Assembly: GCA_964605095.1 (NCBI GenBank)
Contig: CAZSBS010000087.1
Span: 1-17,222, forward strand
Length of the DNA: 17,222 nucleotides
Reading direction: 5' to 3'
Source: JAUWQU01 sp964605095
GTDB taxonomy: Bacteria; Planctomycetota; Phycisphaerae; SM23-33
How positions within the stretch are numbered: position 1 is the stretch's first letter; the number at the start of each line of letters is the position of its first letter. Below, piece after piece: positions 8,433-14,914 of this stretch. The translations under genes and the position numbers were made by a program. The notes below the pieces were generated by a model, which saw only the letters and a program-made list of their open reading frames with translations, did no database searches and was not told the DNA's origin.

Positions 8433-8524
8433 CAATCGCCCTGGGGGCTCAGGTTTGTGGGGACTGCGGCCCACGGGCTTAGCTGCGCTTCGCCCGTGGC
8501 TAATGCCAATCGCCCCGGGGGCTC
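8433..8524 (-). repeat. Right composite palindromic module (inverted copy of the left)
   Basis: CAATCGCCCTGGGGGCTC at 8433-8450 and CAATCGCCCCGGGGGCTC at 8507-8524 are reverse-complement versions of the two left 18-mers, each matching its mirror partner at 16 of 18 bases. Between them lies hairpin CCACGGGC/GCCCGTGG (8471-8478/8492-8499) with a 13-nt loop nearly equal to the reverse complement of the left loop. The 20-nt spacers have equal length but little identity. It starts 6 nt after the transposase stop. Confidence 0.8.
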
Positions 8525-8570
8525 TGAAGCGTCCTCCATCTGGCTCGCCAATCGGATCAGGCGCAGCGGT

Positions 8571-9041
8571 ATGGGAAGCAGGGACCGAGTGTTGGAGTTC
8601 TTCAAGGAGAACGTGGGGCGAATTGTGACAACTGAGAATTTGGCCTACGTCGCCGAGGGCGCAAAGGAGTTCGCCCGTAGAGTGCGCGAGTTGAGGACCG
8701 AAGACGGTTTTCCGATAGCTACGCTTTTCACGGGCAGGCCGGACCTGGCGATGGGCGAGTACGTCCTTCTGTCGCTTGACCGATTGTTCGACCAACATGA
8801 CCGGCACATTCCCCTAGAGGTCCAGCGAGCCGTTTACGAGCGTGACACAAATACCTGTCGGGTTTGCGGCTGGGACATGGCCAGGTGGACCGCCGAAGAC
8901 CCAAGAATCCTTGAACTTCACCACCTGAAGCCGCACCGTGAGAGGGGCGATAACACCGCCGAGAACCTGATAGTGATATGCAGTCGGTGTCACGATGGGG
9001 TTCATGCGGGAACGGTTATGATTCCGCCAACGGCCAAGTGA
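8571..9041 (+). CDS. HNH endonuclease with N-terminal helix-turn-helix-like region
   Basis: 156 residues from ATG 8571. The N-terminal RDRVLEFFKENVG...ARRVRELRTEDGF looks like the winged-helix segment found in some restriction-type HNH proteins. The nuclease core has zinc-binding pairs Cys96/Cys99 (CRVCGW) and Cys137/Cys140 (ICSRCH), the catalytic His pair in LELHHLKPH (117-118), Asn132 (AENLIVIC) and His141/His145. The protein should cut or nick DNA with a divalent metal. The ribosome site before ATG 8571 is poor. The frame stays open leftward through SSIWLANRIRRSG to the end of the mobile element and as far as GTG 8457 inside it, so the native start may have been removed by the insertion. 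The vsr-like gene follows after 18 bp, suggesting co-transcription. A/T-ending codons are more common than in neighbouring genes, consistent with transfer. Confidence 0.85.
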   Translation: MGSRDRVLEFFKENVGRIVTTENLAYVAEGAKEFARRVRELRTEDGFPIATLFTGRPDLAMGEYVLLSLDRLFDQHDRHIPLEVQRAVYERDTNTCRVCGWDMARWTAEDPRILELHHLKPHRERGDNTAENLIVICSRCHDGVHAGTVMIPPTAK

Positions 9042-9059
9042 TCCCTGCGGTAATTGCTG

Positions 9060-9473
9060 ATGGACCGGCTAGGTCGAGAAGAACGCAGTAGCCTAATGTC
9101 GAGAATTCGGGGCAAGGACACGAAACCCGAACTTGTTGTGCGTAAGCTCGTACACTCGCTGGGATACCGATACCGCCTGAATGTTCGTGCTTTGCCAGGC
9201 TGCCCCGATATTGTTCTCCATTCCCTGAGAAAGGCCGTGTTCGTCCATGGGTGTTTCTGGCATAGACACACCTGCCGCAAAGGGCGGTCAATGCCCTCCA
9301 CTCGCAAGGATTTCTGGCTGCGCAAGCTCCTAGGCAACAAAGCCCGTGATATCAGGAATCGGCTCGCCTTGAGGCAGCTTGGGTGGAAGGCCCTAACTGT
9401 GTGGGAATGCCAGATCACCCCGGGAAAGCAGAGTCGATTGACAGCCAAGATTACGGACTTTCTGGAAAAATGA
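9060..9473 (+). CDS. vsr: Very short patch repair (Vsr)-type endonuclease
   Basis: 137 residues, the normal Vsr size. Conserved landmarks fit E. coli Vsr closely: Glu24, catalytic Asp50 in LPGCPDIVL, His63 and His68 in VHGCFWHRHTC, zinc ligands Cys65, His70, Cys72 and Cys117 (VWECQI), the Phe66-Trp67 pair that intercalates at the mismatch, and the PSTRKDFWLRKL block. Vsr nicks 5' of the T in T:G mismatches arising by deamination of 5-methylcytosine and normally travels with a C5-cytosine methyltransferase, which is not in this window. ATG 9060 is preferred over the TTG two codons upstream; its ribosome site is weak, so it probably depends on translation of the HNH gene ending 18 bp before. 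Codon use is less GC-biased than the flanking genes. Confidence 0.93.
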   Translation: MDRLGREERSSLMSRIRGKDTKPELVVRKLVHSLGYRYRLNVRALPGCPDIVLHSLRKAVFVHGCFWHRHTCRKGRSMPSTRKDFWLRKLLGNKARDIRNRLALRQLGWKALTVWECQITPGKQSRLTAKITDFLEK

Positions 9474-9512
9474 GCCGCGCCAACCCACAAGAGTCTGACG
9501 GGCAGGCGCGGC
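9474..9512. terminator. Inverted repeat between convergent genes, possible terminator
   Basis: GCCGCGCC (9474-9481) and GGCGCGGC (9505-9512) form a perfect 8-bp stem with a 23-nt loop directly after the vsr-type stop. It lies between that plus-strand gene and the convergent minus-strand HEAT gene. There is no T-run on either side, so intrinsic termination is uncertain. Confidence 0.3.
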
Positions 9513-9588
9513 CCAAGTTAGCAAAGCAAACACGGACGCGAACCACTTTGGGGCTCTGACGACCACGCAAATATCGGGACCGCCCGCC

Positions 9589-12027
9589 TTACTCCGTCGG
9601 CGGGGTGGCGCGGGTCTTTATGCCGGCTATCTTTCCGCCATCGGTGGCGGCGACTCGGAAGCAGAACTGCCAGCCGCCCGTGTCCTGGATCACCTTCATC
9701 AGCACGGGGTTCCAGCCCTTGGCGAGCTTCACGTCCGCCTTGAACTTGCCCGGCGTGGCGGCGCCGCCCTGGTTGCTGGAGTGAACGAGCTTGCCGCCCA
9801 GCCAGACCTTGTTGCCGTCGTCGGTGCCGAACTCGAATCGCGCCGGCTGGTCCTTGTCGCTGAGAATCCACGTGCGGACGTAGGCGACCCGCTGGTCGCC
9901 CTCGCCGAGCTCGAACATCCACGGCTGGTCACGCTGGCCGGAGGGGGCTATAACAGCCCACTTTACGTCCTTGGCGCCGGGCTTTTCCGGCGCGAAGGCA
10001 ATGTCGAACAGTTCGGCCGCGCCCTTGCCCTCCGTGGTGTACGGGCCCGAGAACTGCCAGGCCACGACATAGTCCCCTAACTTCTTGAGCCTGTTGAGGA
10101 TGTTCTGGGCCTGCCGTTTGACGCCGTCGTTGGCGGTTTGAGCGATAACCTTCGTGGCCGCGGCGGCGGCCTCGTCGCCTGCACTGCCCATGACGCGGGC
10201 GGCGATGTTGACCATGGCGAGTTCGGCCTCGCCCTTGACGTCCGGCTCAGCCAGCACGGTCTCGACAACCTTCAGGGCGGCAGGGTCGTCCATGGCGCCA
10301 AGTCCGCCAAGCACGAGCTTCTTGTCGGCCGGGCTCTCGGCCTTTGCGAGCAGGTCCTTGTAAATGGCGATGGTTTGGGCGGCGGGCCGGCCCGCCAGGC
10401 CCAGCAGCCGGACCGTGCCGCGGAGCAGCAGCACGCGGTGGACGTTGTCCTTGGTCTTGGCCAGCAGGTCCAGCAGGGCATCGACGGCGTTGGCGTCGGG
10501 CCAGGCTGCCAGCGCTCTCACGGCGGCGTCGTTGACGGCGGGGTCCTTGTCGCCGAGGGCGGCCTTGACGGCCTCGAATGCCTTTTCGCCGCCGATTCCT
10601 CCGACAGCCTGGATGAGCGTCACTCTGGCCTGGGGCGTGGCGGCGGCCTTAAGTGCAGCCAGGACGGCGTCGGCCTGGGCGGCAGGGTCGGGGATTTTTC
10701 GGCTGACGAGCACGACGGTCCGATCGGCCTCGGCCTTTTGGGCGTCGCCTTCGGCCGAGACGAGTATCTGTACCAAGGCGGGCAGATCGGTCGTCGCCGC
10801 AATCCGACCCAGTGCCTTGATGGCGGCCAACTGAACGCCGGCGTCCTTGTCGCGTGCCAGGCTGAGCAGTTCGGCCGTGGCGGCTGTTGCCTTCCGGTCG
10901 GCCAGGACCTCGATCAGCATGGCCCGCGGCTGGGGGCCGGCGGCCTTCATGGCCTTTGCGATGGCGGCGTCCACGCCGTCGCCGCTGAGCAGCCTCAAGC
11001 TGCCGGCCGCGGCCTGCTGCTGGGCCTGCTGGCCGTCGGCGAGGGCGCTTGTGAGCACACCCACGCACGCCAAGTCGCCGACCTTGCCCAGCGCCTTTAT
11101 CGCCGCCAGGCGGACGTCGTCGGATTGGCTGGAGCTTGCCTTGATCAGTGCGGGAGTCGCGGCCTTGTCGCCGCGGTCCGCCAGGGCGTTTATCAGCATC
11201 GCCTGGCAGTCAACCGGCAGCTTGGGAAGTTCCTCGGCAAGTTTCGCGGTAACGCCCTGGCCCTTGAGCGATGCTACTCGCGAAACGGCTATTGCCCGCA
11301 GGACGGGATCCTTGTCGGCGAGGGTCTTGGCGACCAAGGCCGCGGTGCCATCAGTCTGGACATCCAACAGGCCCGCCATGGCGGCGACGCGCACGTGCTT
11401 GGGCCAGTCGCCTACGCGGAACGCCTCGTATATCTTGACGGCCTCGGCGGCCTTGCCGGCTCGTGCCCACTGCCCGGCGATGTCGAGCGATCCGTCGATG
11501 ACGGCCCAGCGAAGCGGCTGGGCGGCAGCGGTAGCTCTCGCCTCGGCCAGCGCGGCTGCCGCTTCGATCGTCGCGATCCGCCCGAGGGACGTCGCGGCGG
11601 CGCAGGCAACGGCTGCGTCGGAGTCCTTGAGCAGCTTTACCAGGGCATCGACGGCCTTTGCGTCGCGCCGCACGCCGATGGAATTGATAACGCCGACCAG
11701 TGGCATGCCCTTAATCTTGCCAAGGGCGCCGCGGAATGCTTCGTCCACTGCCGGGCTGGGGTTCGGCTCAAGCGCGTAGCGGATCATGTGCGAGAGCTTC
11801 TCGTCGCCCAGCATTGCGGCAAGATCGGCCACGACTTCAGGCCCGCCGATGACGGACAGTATGCGGCATGCCTCGGATTTGGCATGCAGGTCCGCGTCGG
11901 ACTTGACGATGGCGAGCTGCTTGGCGGCCTCTTCCTTCGATTGCGGCCCGTATTCTTGAGCCCAAAGCGGCCCGGCTGAGAGAATACCCAGAATCACGAT
12001 TGCGAATGTTGAACGCTGTATGGACAC
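9589..12027 (-). CDS. Secreted HEAT-repeat protein with C-terminal jelly-roll-like domain
   Basis: 812 residues from a GTG start at 12027. The start is supported by AAGGAG 7 nt upstream and by the signal peptide that follows (MSIQRSTFAIVILGILSAG, cleavage after LWA at residue 23). Longer in-frame extension into the neighbouring gene is rejected. Residues about 24-640 are Ala/Leu-rich helical HEAT repeats, for example DDVRLAAIKALGKVGD, DAGVQLAAIKALGRIA and DPAVNDAAVRALAAW. Residues 647-812 form a beta-rich domain (WQFSGPY, VAYVRTWI, FGTDDGNKVWLGGKLVH, LAKGWNPVLMKV), resembling sugar-binding jelly-roll modules of glycosidases. It follows the Tat-exported Gfo/Idh gene by 32 bp and is probably its operon partner. 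I infer a periplasmic scaffold or carbohydrate-binding role; no catalytic residues are recognised. Confidence 0.85.
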   Translation of the reverse strand: MSIQRSTFAIVILGILSAGPLWAQEYGPQSKEEAAKQLAIVKSDADLHAKSEACRILSVIGGPEVVADLAAMLGDEKLSHMIRYALEPNPSPAVDEAFRGALGKIKGMPLVGVINSIGVRRDAKAVDALVKLLKDSDAAVACAAATSLGRIATIEAAAALAEARATAAAQPLRWAVIDGSLDIAGQWARAGKAAEAVKIYEAFRVGDWPKHVRVAAMAGLLDVQTDGTAALVAKTLADKDPVLRAIAVSRVASLKGQGVTAKLAEELPKLPVDCQAMLINALADRGDKAATPALIKASSSQSDDVRLAAIKALGKVGDLACVGVLTSALADGQQAQQQAAAGSLRLLSGDGVDAAIAKAMKAAGPQPRAMLIEVLADRKATAATAELLSLARDKDAGVQLAAIKALGRIAATTDLPALVQILVSAEGDAQKAEADRTVVLVSRKIPDPAAQADAVLAALKAAATPQARVTLIQAVGGIGGEKAFEAVKAALGDKDPAVNDAAVRALAAWPDANAVDALLDLLAKTKDNVHRVLLLRGTVRLLGLAGRPAAQTIAIYKDLLAKAESPADKKLVLGGLGAMDDPAALKVVETVLAEPDVKGEAELAMVNIAARVMGSAGDEAAAAATKVIAQTANDGVKRQAQNILNRLKKLGDYVVAWQFSGPYTTEGKGAAELFDIAFAPEKPGAKDVKWAVIAPSGQRDQPWMFELGEGDQRVAYVRTWILSDKDQPARFEFGTDDGNKVWLGGKLVHSSNQGGAATPGKFKADVKLAKGWNPVLMKVIQDTGGWQFCFRVAATDGGKIAGIKTRATPPTE

Positions 12028-12034
12028 GCTATTT

Positions 12035-12040
12035 CTCCTT
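12035..12040 (-). promoter_or_regulatory. Ribosome binding site AAGGAG before the GTG start of the HEAT gene
   Basis: AAGGAG on the minus strand, 7 nt before GTG 12027. It decides this start against the much longer open frame reaching 12750. Confidence 0.8.
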
Positions 12041-12059
12041 GTCGTTTGTCGGTGGTTGC

Positions 12060-13370
12060 TTACACGTGCCACGGCTGGCGCATGGCGCGCGAGCGAAGCC
12101 TGTTGGCCTCGGCGTCGTTGATGAATTCTTCCTTGGCGGGGTCCCACTTGAGGCTCCGGCCAAGCCATAGGCTGATATTGGCGCAGTGGACGATGGACAT
12201 CGAGCGGTGGCTGACGGTCGGGTTGGCGATGGTCTGCCTGCGGGTCTTGACGCAGTCCAGCAGGTCGCGGACGTGGTTGAGCGGGCGGCGAGTCTCGGCG
12301 ACGTAGTCGCGGACGACCGTATTGAAATCCGCCAGCATGGCCGGGTCCGACACGTCGGGCTTGCTGTATCCGTCGGCCGCGCTCACCCAGCCGTCGGTGC
12401 CCTCGAACTTCGCGCCGCACGAGCCGCGCCAGCCGCCGCGGCTGAGCACCAGCTTCACGCCGTTGGGGTATACCGCCACGAATCCCTCGCCGTTGTTGTT
12501 GCCGGGATGGATGAACTCCGTCGGGTACATGCCTTCGGGCATGACGCCCTGGCACTGGCAGATGGTGTGGCTGCCCCACTCGCCGACGTCGCCGGTGTGG
12601 AAGTCGTAGTAGCCGCGCCACCCGCCGCTGACATATTGGCTGTTGTACGGGCGCCACGGGCACGGGCCCAGCCAGAGATCCCAGTCCACCTCGTCGCGGG
12701 GCGGCTCTGGCTCGGCCGGACGCCAGTCGTGCTTGAGGATCGGATCCCACGGGGCGATGTGGGCCCTGAGCGTGTGGAGCTTGCCGAGCCGGCCGGTGCG
12801 CGCAAGCTGCTCGGCAAAAACGAAGTTCGCCTCGCTTCGCCGCTGTGTGCCGGTCTGGAAGATCCGCCCGTACCGCCGGGCAGCCTCAACAAGGCCTTGG
12901 CCCTCGGCTATCGTCATCGAGCCGGGCTTCTCGCAGTACATGTCCTTGCCGGCCTTCATGGCCGTGATCGACGCCATCGAGTGCCACCGCTCTCCGGTGG
13001 CGATGAGCACCGCGTCGACGTCCGCCCGGGCCGCCAGGAACTCCCGCAGGTCGCGGTACATGGCGCAGTCGTTGTTGCCGTTCTTCCTGTCGATCATCTG
13101 CTTGACGGCCTCGCGGCGGCTCTTGCGGATGTCGCATATCGCCACGAACTGCACGTCCTTCTCGCCGAGCATCCAGCCCAGGTCGCTCGAGCCGCGCCCG
13201 CCGATGCCGATTCCGCCCAGCACGATCCGGTCGCTGGCTGGGGGCCGGCCCTCGGCGCCAAGGGCCGTGGAAGTCAACACGTACGGCGCCGCGGCCAAAC
13301 CGCCCGCCGCGCCCGCCACTCGCCGCAGCATCGACCGACGGGTGATCTTCGTTGTTTGCTTTAGATGCAT
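12060..13370 (-). CDS. Tat-exported Gfo/Idh/MocA-family oxidoreductase
   Basis: 436 residues. The twin-arginine signal TRRSMLR (residues 10-16), an Ala/Gly hydrophobic stretch and ALGA-EG (cleavage near residue 39) predict folded export with cofactor bound. The Rossmann NAD(P) loop is GIGIGGRG (53-60) with acidic Asp80 after strand 2. The family EKP motif is at 147-149 (CEKPG), preceded by ATGERWH where relatives usually have ATPDHWH. The C-terminal half is of the bacterial-type Gfo/Idh/MocA C-terminal fold; the catalytic region reads GDVGEWGSHTICQ, keeping the His but with Cys where many relatives have Asp. The ATG at 13370 has AAGGAG 7 nt upstream. Relatives oxidise or reduce sugars and polyols, or act on glycosides. 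Substrate is unknown. The HEAT gene follows by 32 bp. Confidence 0.92.
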   Translation of the reverse strand: MHLKQTTKITRRSMLRRVAGAAGGLAAAPYVLTSTALGAEGRPPASDRIVLGGIGIGGRGSSDLGWMLGEKDVQFVAICDIRKSRREAVKQMIDRKNGNNDCAMYRDLREFLAARADVDAVLIATGERWHSMASITAMKAGKDMYCEKPGSMTIAEGQGLVEAARRYGRIFQTGTQRRSEANFVFAEQLARTGRLGKLHTLRAHIAPWDPILKHDWRPAEPEPPRDEVDWDLWLGPCPWRPYNSQYVSGGWRGYYDFHTGDVGEWGSHTICQCQGVMPEGMYPTEFIHPGNNNGEGFVAVYPNGVKLVLSRGGWRGSCGAKFEGTDGWVSAADGYSKPDVSDPAMLADFNTVVRDYVAETRRPLNHVRDLLDCVKTRRQTIANPTVSHRSMSIVHCANISLWLGRSLKWDPAKEEFINDAEANRLRSRAMRQPWHV

Positions 13371-13442
13371 TCAGTTTCTCCTTCGCATGTCCTGGTACAA
13401 GGCCAGCACCACCGGCCTCGATAAACCCAACAACTAAACACG

Positions 13443-13460
13443 AAACCTGCCGGCAGGTTT
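13443..13460. repeat. Perfect 18-bp palindrome between the two Gfo/Idh genes
   Basis: AAACCTGCC followed by its exact complement GGCAGGTTT, in the 158-bp gap between the two oxidoreductase genes. As RNA it would fold as AAACCTG-CCGG-CAGGTTT. It could be a dimeric repressor operator for the exported Gfo/HEAT pair (73 bp upstream of the ATG at 13370) or a weak terminator of the preceding gene. The minus-strand T-run after it is only three bases long. Confidence 0.5.
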
Positions 13461-13528
13461 TGAGATTCTAGGTTTGTATTTCTGCATTTGCCCTGGGAGC
13501 TAACAGCTAAGACCTAGGACCTTCTTCT

Positions 13529-14677
13529 TCAGTCCTTGACCACGTCAGTCCACTGGCCCTTGGCGGCCGAGGCAAGCACGGCGTCACAGACTCGCTGCGT
13601 GGCCAGGGCCGCGCGGAAGTCCGGCTGGGCGGGCTCGCCCTTGCCCAGGCCCGTCAGGAAGTCCGCGATCTGGTGGACAAACGTGTGCTCGTAACCGATC
13701 TGGAGGCCCGGCACCCACCAGTGGTCCATGTACGGGTGCCCGCCGCCGTGATCGGTCATGTGGATGCTCCGCCAGCCCCTGAGCCGGCCCTCGTCGCCGT
13801 GATCGAACCACTCCAGCCTGTGCAGGTCGTGAAGGTCCCAGCGGGCGGATGCCTTCTCGCCGTTGATCTCGAACGTGTACAGCGCCTTGTGCCCGCGGGC
13901 GTACCGGGTGGACTCGAAGTTGCCCATCGAGCCGTTATCGAAGTTGCAGAAGAACGTGCATGCGTCGTCGATGCCAACCTTCTCTTTCTTGCCCGTCTCG
14001 GAGTGCATACGCTCCTTGACGAACGTCTCGGTCATCGCGTTTACGCGAGTGATCGGCCCGTTGTGCCACAGGGCCGTGTCTATGCAGTGGGCCAGCAAGT
14101 CGCCCGTCACGCCGCTGCCGGCGGCCTTGACGTCCAGACGCCACGTCCCCATCCCGCCCTGCGGGACATCCGGCGAGATAGTCCAGTCCTGGAGGAAGTT
14201 GGCCCGGTAGTGGAATATCCTGCCGAACCGGCCCTCGTCGATGAGCTGCTTTACCAGAGTCACGGCCGGGACGCGGCGGTAGTTGAAGGAGACGAAGTTC
14301 GCCACACCCGCCTTCTCGACGGCCTCGACCATGGTCTTGGCCTGCTCGCCGTTAAGGGCCAGGGGCTTCTCGCTGATGACTATTTTCCCGGCCTCGGCGG
14401 CGGCGATGGCGATCTCGGCGTGCGTGAAGTTAGGCGTGCAGATTTCGACCACGTCGATGTTCTTGTCGTCGACGACCTTGTGCCAGTCGGTGCAGCTCGA
14501 CTCGTAGCCCCACTGGCTCGCGAAGGCCTTGGCCTGATCAGCCTCCAGGCCGCAGATGACCTTCAGAACCGGCTCGTAAGGCACGTCGAAGAAGTTAGTG
14601 ACCCGGCGGTACGCGTTGGAATGCGTCCGCCCCATGAACCCGTACCCGATCATTCCGATATTGAGTTTCTTTGCCAT
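13529..14677 (-). CDS. Cytoplasmic Gfo/Idh/MocA-family dehydrogenase (myo-inositol 2-dehydrogenase-like)
   Basis: 382 residues from ATG 14677, chosen because AGAGGAG lies 9 nt upstream and the Rossmann fold begins at once (MAKKLNIGMIGYGFMG); an in-frame extension to 14767 would add an unrelated 30 residues. The NAD loop GYGFMG is at 11-16, EKP at 103-105 (SEKPLAL), and the catalytic Asp193/His197/Asp200 lie in GDLLAHCIDTA. There is no signal peptide, in contrast to the exported paralogue downstream. The family oxidises hydroxyls of inositols, sugars or sugar derivatives to keto forms, which a neighbouring TIM-barrel isomerase could then process. It is separated from that isomerase by a 237-bp hairpin-rich spacer, so it may have its own promoter. 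Exact substrate cannot be assigned from sequence. Confidence 0.92.
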   Translation of the reverse strand: MAKKLNIGMIGYGFMGRTHSNAYRRVTNFFDVPYEPVLKVICGLEADQAKAFASQWGYESSCTDWHKVVDDKNIDVVEICTPNFTHAEIAIAAAEAGKIVISEKPLALNGEQAKTMVEAVEKAGVANFVSFNYRRVPAVTLVKQLIDEGRFGRIFHYRANFLQDWTISPDVPQGGMGTWRLDVKAAGSGVTGDLLAHCIDTALWHNGPITRVNAMTETFVKERMHSETGKKEKVGIDDACTFFCNFDNGSMGNFESTRYARGHKALYTFEINGEKASARWDLHDLHRLEWFDHGDEGRLRGWRSIHMTDHGGGHPYMDHWWVPGLQIGYEHTFVHQIADFLTGLGKGEPAQPDFRAALATQRVCDAVLASAAKGQWTDVVKD

Positions 14678-14686
14678 GTCTGCTTG

Positions 14687-14693
14687 CTCCTCT
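14687..14693 (-). promoter_or_regulatory. Ribosome binding site AGAGGAG
   Basis: AGAGGAG on the minus strand, 9 nt before ATG 14677. It fixes the start of the cytoplasmic oxidoreductase at MAKKLNIG. Confidence 0.75.
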
Positions 14694-14755
14694 TTTTCAA
14701 CCCGGACCCGCTCACCAAGCGGCGTCTCTTGAATTGTGTCTGGCGACGGATTCCC

Positions 14756-14819
14756 AGCCCCGTTCACGGGGCTTTGCCCCCGCGATAGCGGGGGTATAGG
14801 CCAGGGCTTTTAGCCCTGG
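14756..14819. repeat. Triple-hairpin REP-like cluster
   Basis: Three perfect hairpins in 64 bp: AGCCCCG-TTCA-CGGGGCT (14756-14773), CCCCCGC-GATA-GCGGGGG (14777-14794) and CCAGGGCT-TTT-AGCCCTGG (14801-14819). Stems are 7, 7 and 8 bp. The compact head-to-tail layout resembles an intergenic composite palindromic repeat rather than a single terminator. No T-run follows on either strand. It lies 79 bp before the cytoplasmic Gfo start, so it would be in that gene's leader or upstream of its promoter. Confidence 0.75.
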
Positions 14820-14860
14820 TTAACGGGCGACGCGCCATTTGTTTCTGTTCGTTTTTTCAT

Positions 14861-14878
14861 AGCGTGCTTCAGCACGCT
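14861..14878. repeat. Hairpin AGCGTGC-TTCA-GCACGCT
   Basis: A perfect 7-bp stem with a TTCA loop, 36 bp beyond the stop of the TIM-barrel gene. On the minus strand A-residues, not T-residues, follow it, so it is not a classical terminator for that gene. Its loop equals that of the hairpin at 14756-14773, suggesting a related repeat family. Confidence 0.6.
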
Positions 14879-14914
14879 TACACATGCCTTGCAGCCTTCA
14901 GGCCAAAGAATGGA

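Larger units (their letters stand above)
7852..8524 (+). mobile_element. IS200/REP-type element with mirror-image composite palindromic ends
   Basis: A 673-bp unit made of one single-domain HUH (Y1) transposase gene between two inverted copies of a roughly 93-bp module. Each module is an 18-mer, a 6-nt spacer, a hairpin of the CCACGGGC/GCCCGTGG type, a 20-nt spacer and a second 18-mer. The right module is the reverse complement of the left in layout, with 18-mers matching at 16 of 18 bases. IS200/IS605 elements make no target duplication and have subterminal hairpins rather than terminal inverted repeats. REP elements bound to RAYT transposases carry a GTAG at the hairpin foot, and the left hairpin here has GTAG (7873-7876). 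Exact ends are inferred from the repeat limits. It separates the DUF4159 gene from the HNH-Vsr pair. Confidence 0.75.

Noticed and set aside
9551..9560. A possible extra copy of the mobile-element end (GGGGCTCTGA)
   Set aside because: Only about 10 bases match the right terminus; the hairpin and the rest of the 18-mer are absent, so chance is sufficient.
10138..11979. 613-residue open frame on the plus strand
   Set aside because: It is antisense to the HEAT gene, has no matching ribosome site and shows a composition typical of GC-rich antisense frames. The minus strand has a signal peptide and clear HEAT repeats.
12028..12750. N-terminal extension of the HEAT protein into the Gfo/Idh gene
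   Set aside because: The extension overlaps a well-supported gene in another frame. GTG 12027 has a strong ribosome site and a signal peptide directly after it.
12186..13364. 392-residue plus-strand open frame over the exported Gfo/Idh gene
   Set aside because: The minus strand carries a Tat motif, a Rossmann loop and EKP in this stretch; the plus frame shows nothing recognisable.
13673..14788. 371-residue plus-strand open frame over the cytoplasmic Gfo/Idh gene
   Set aside because: It is a GC-rich antisense shadow of a clear dehydrogenase.
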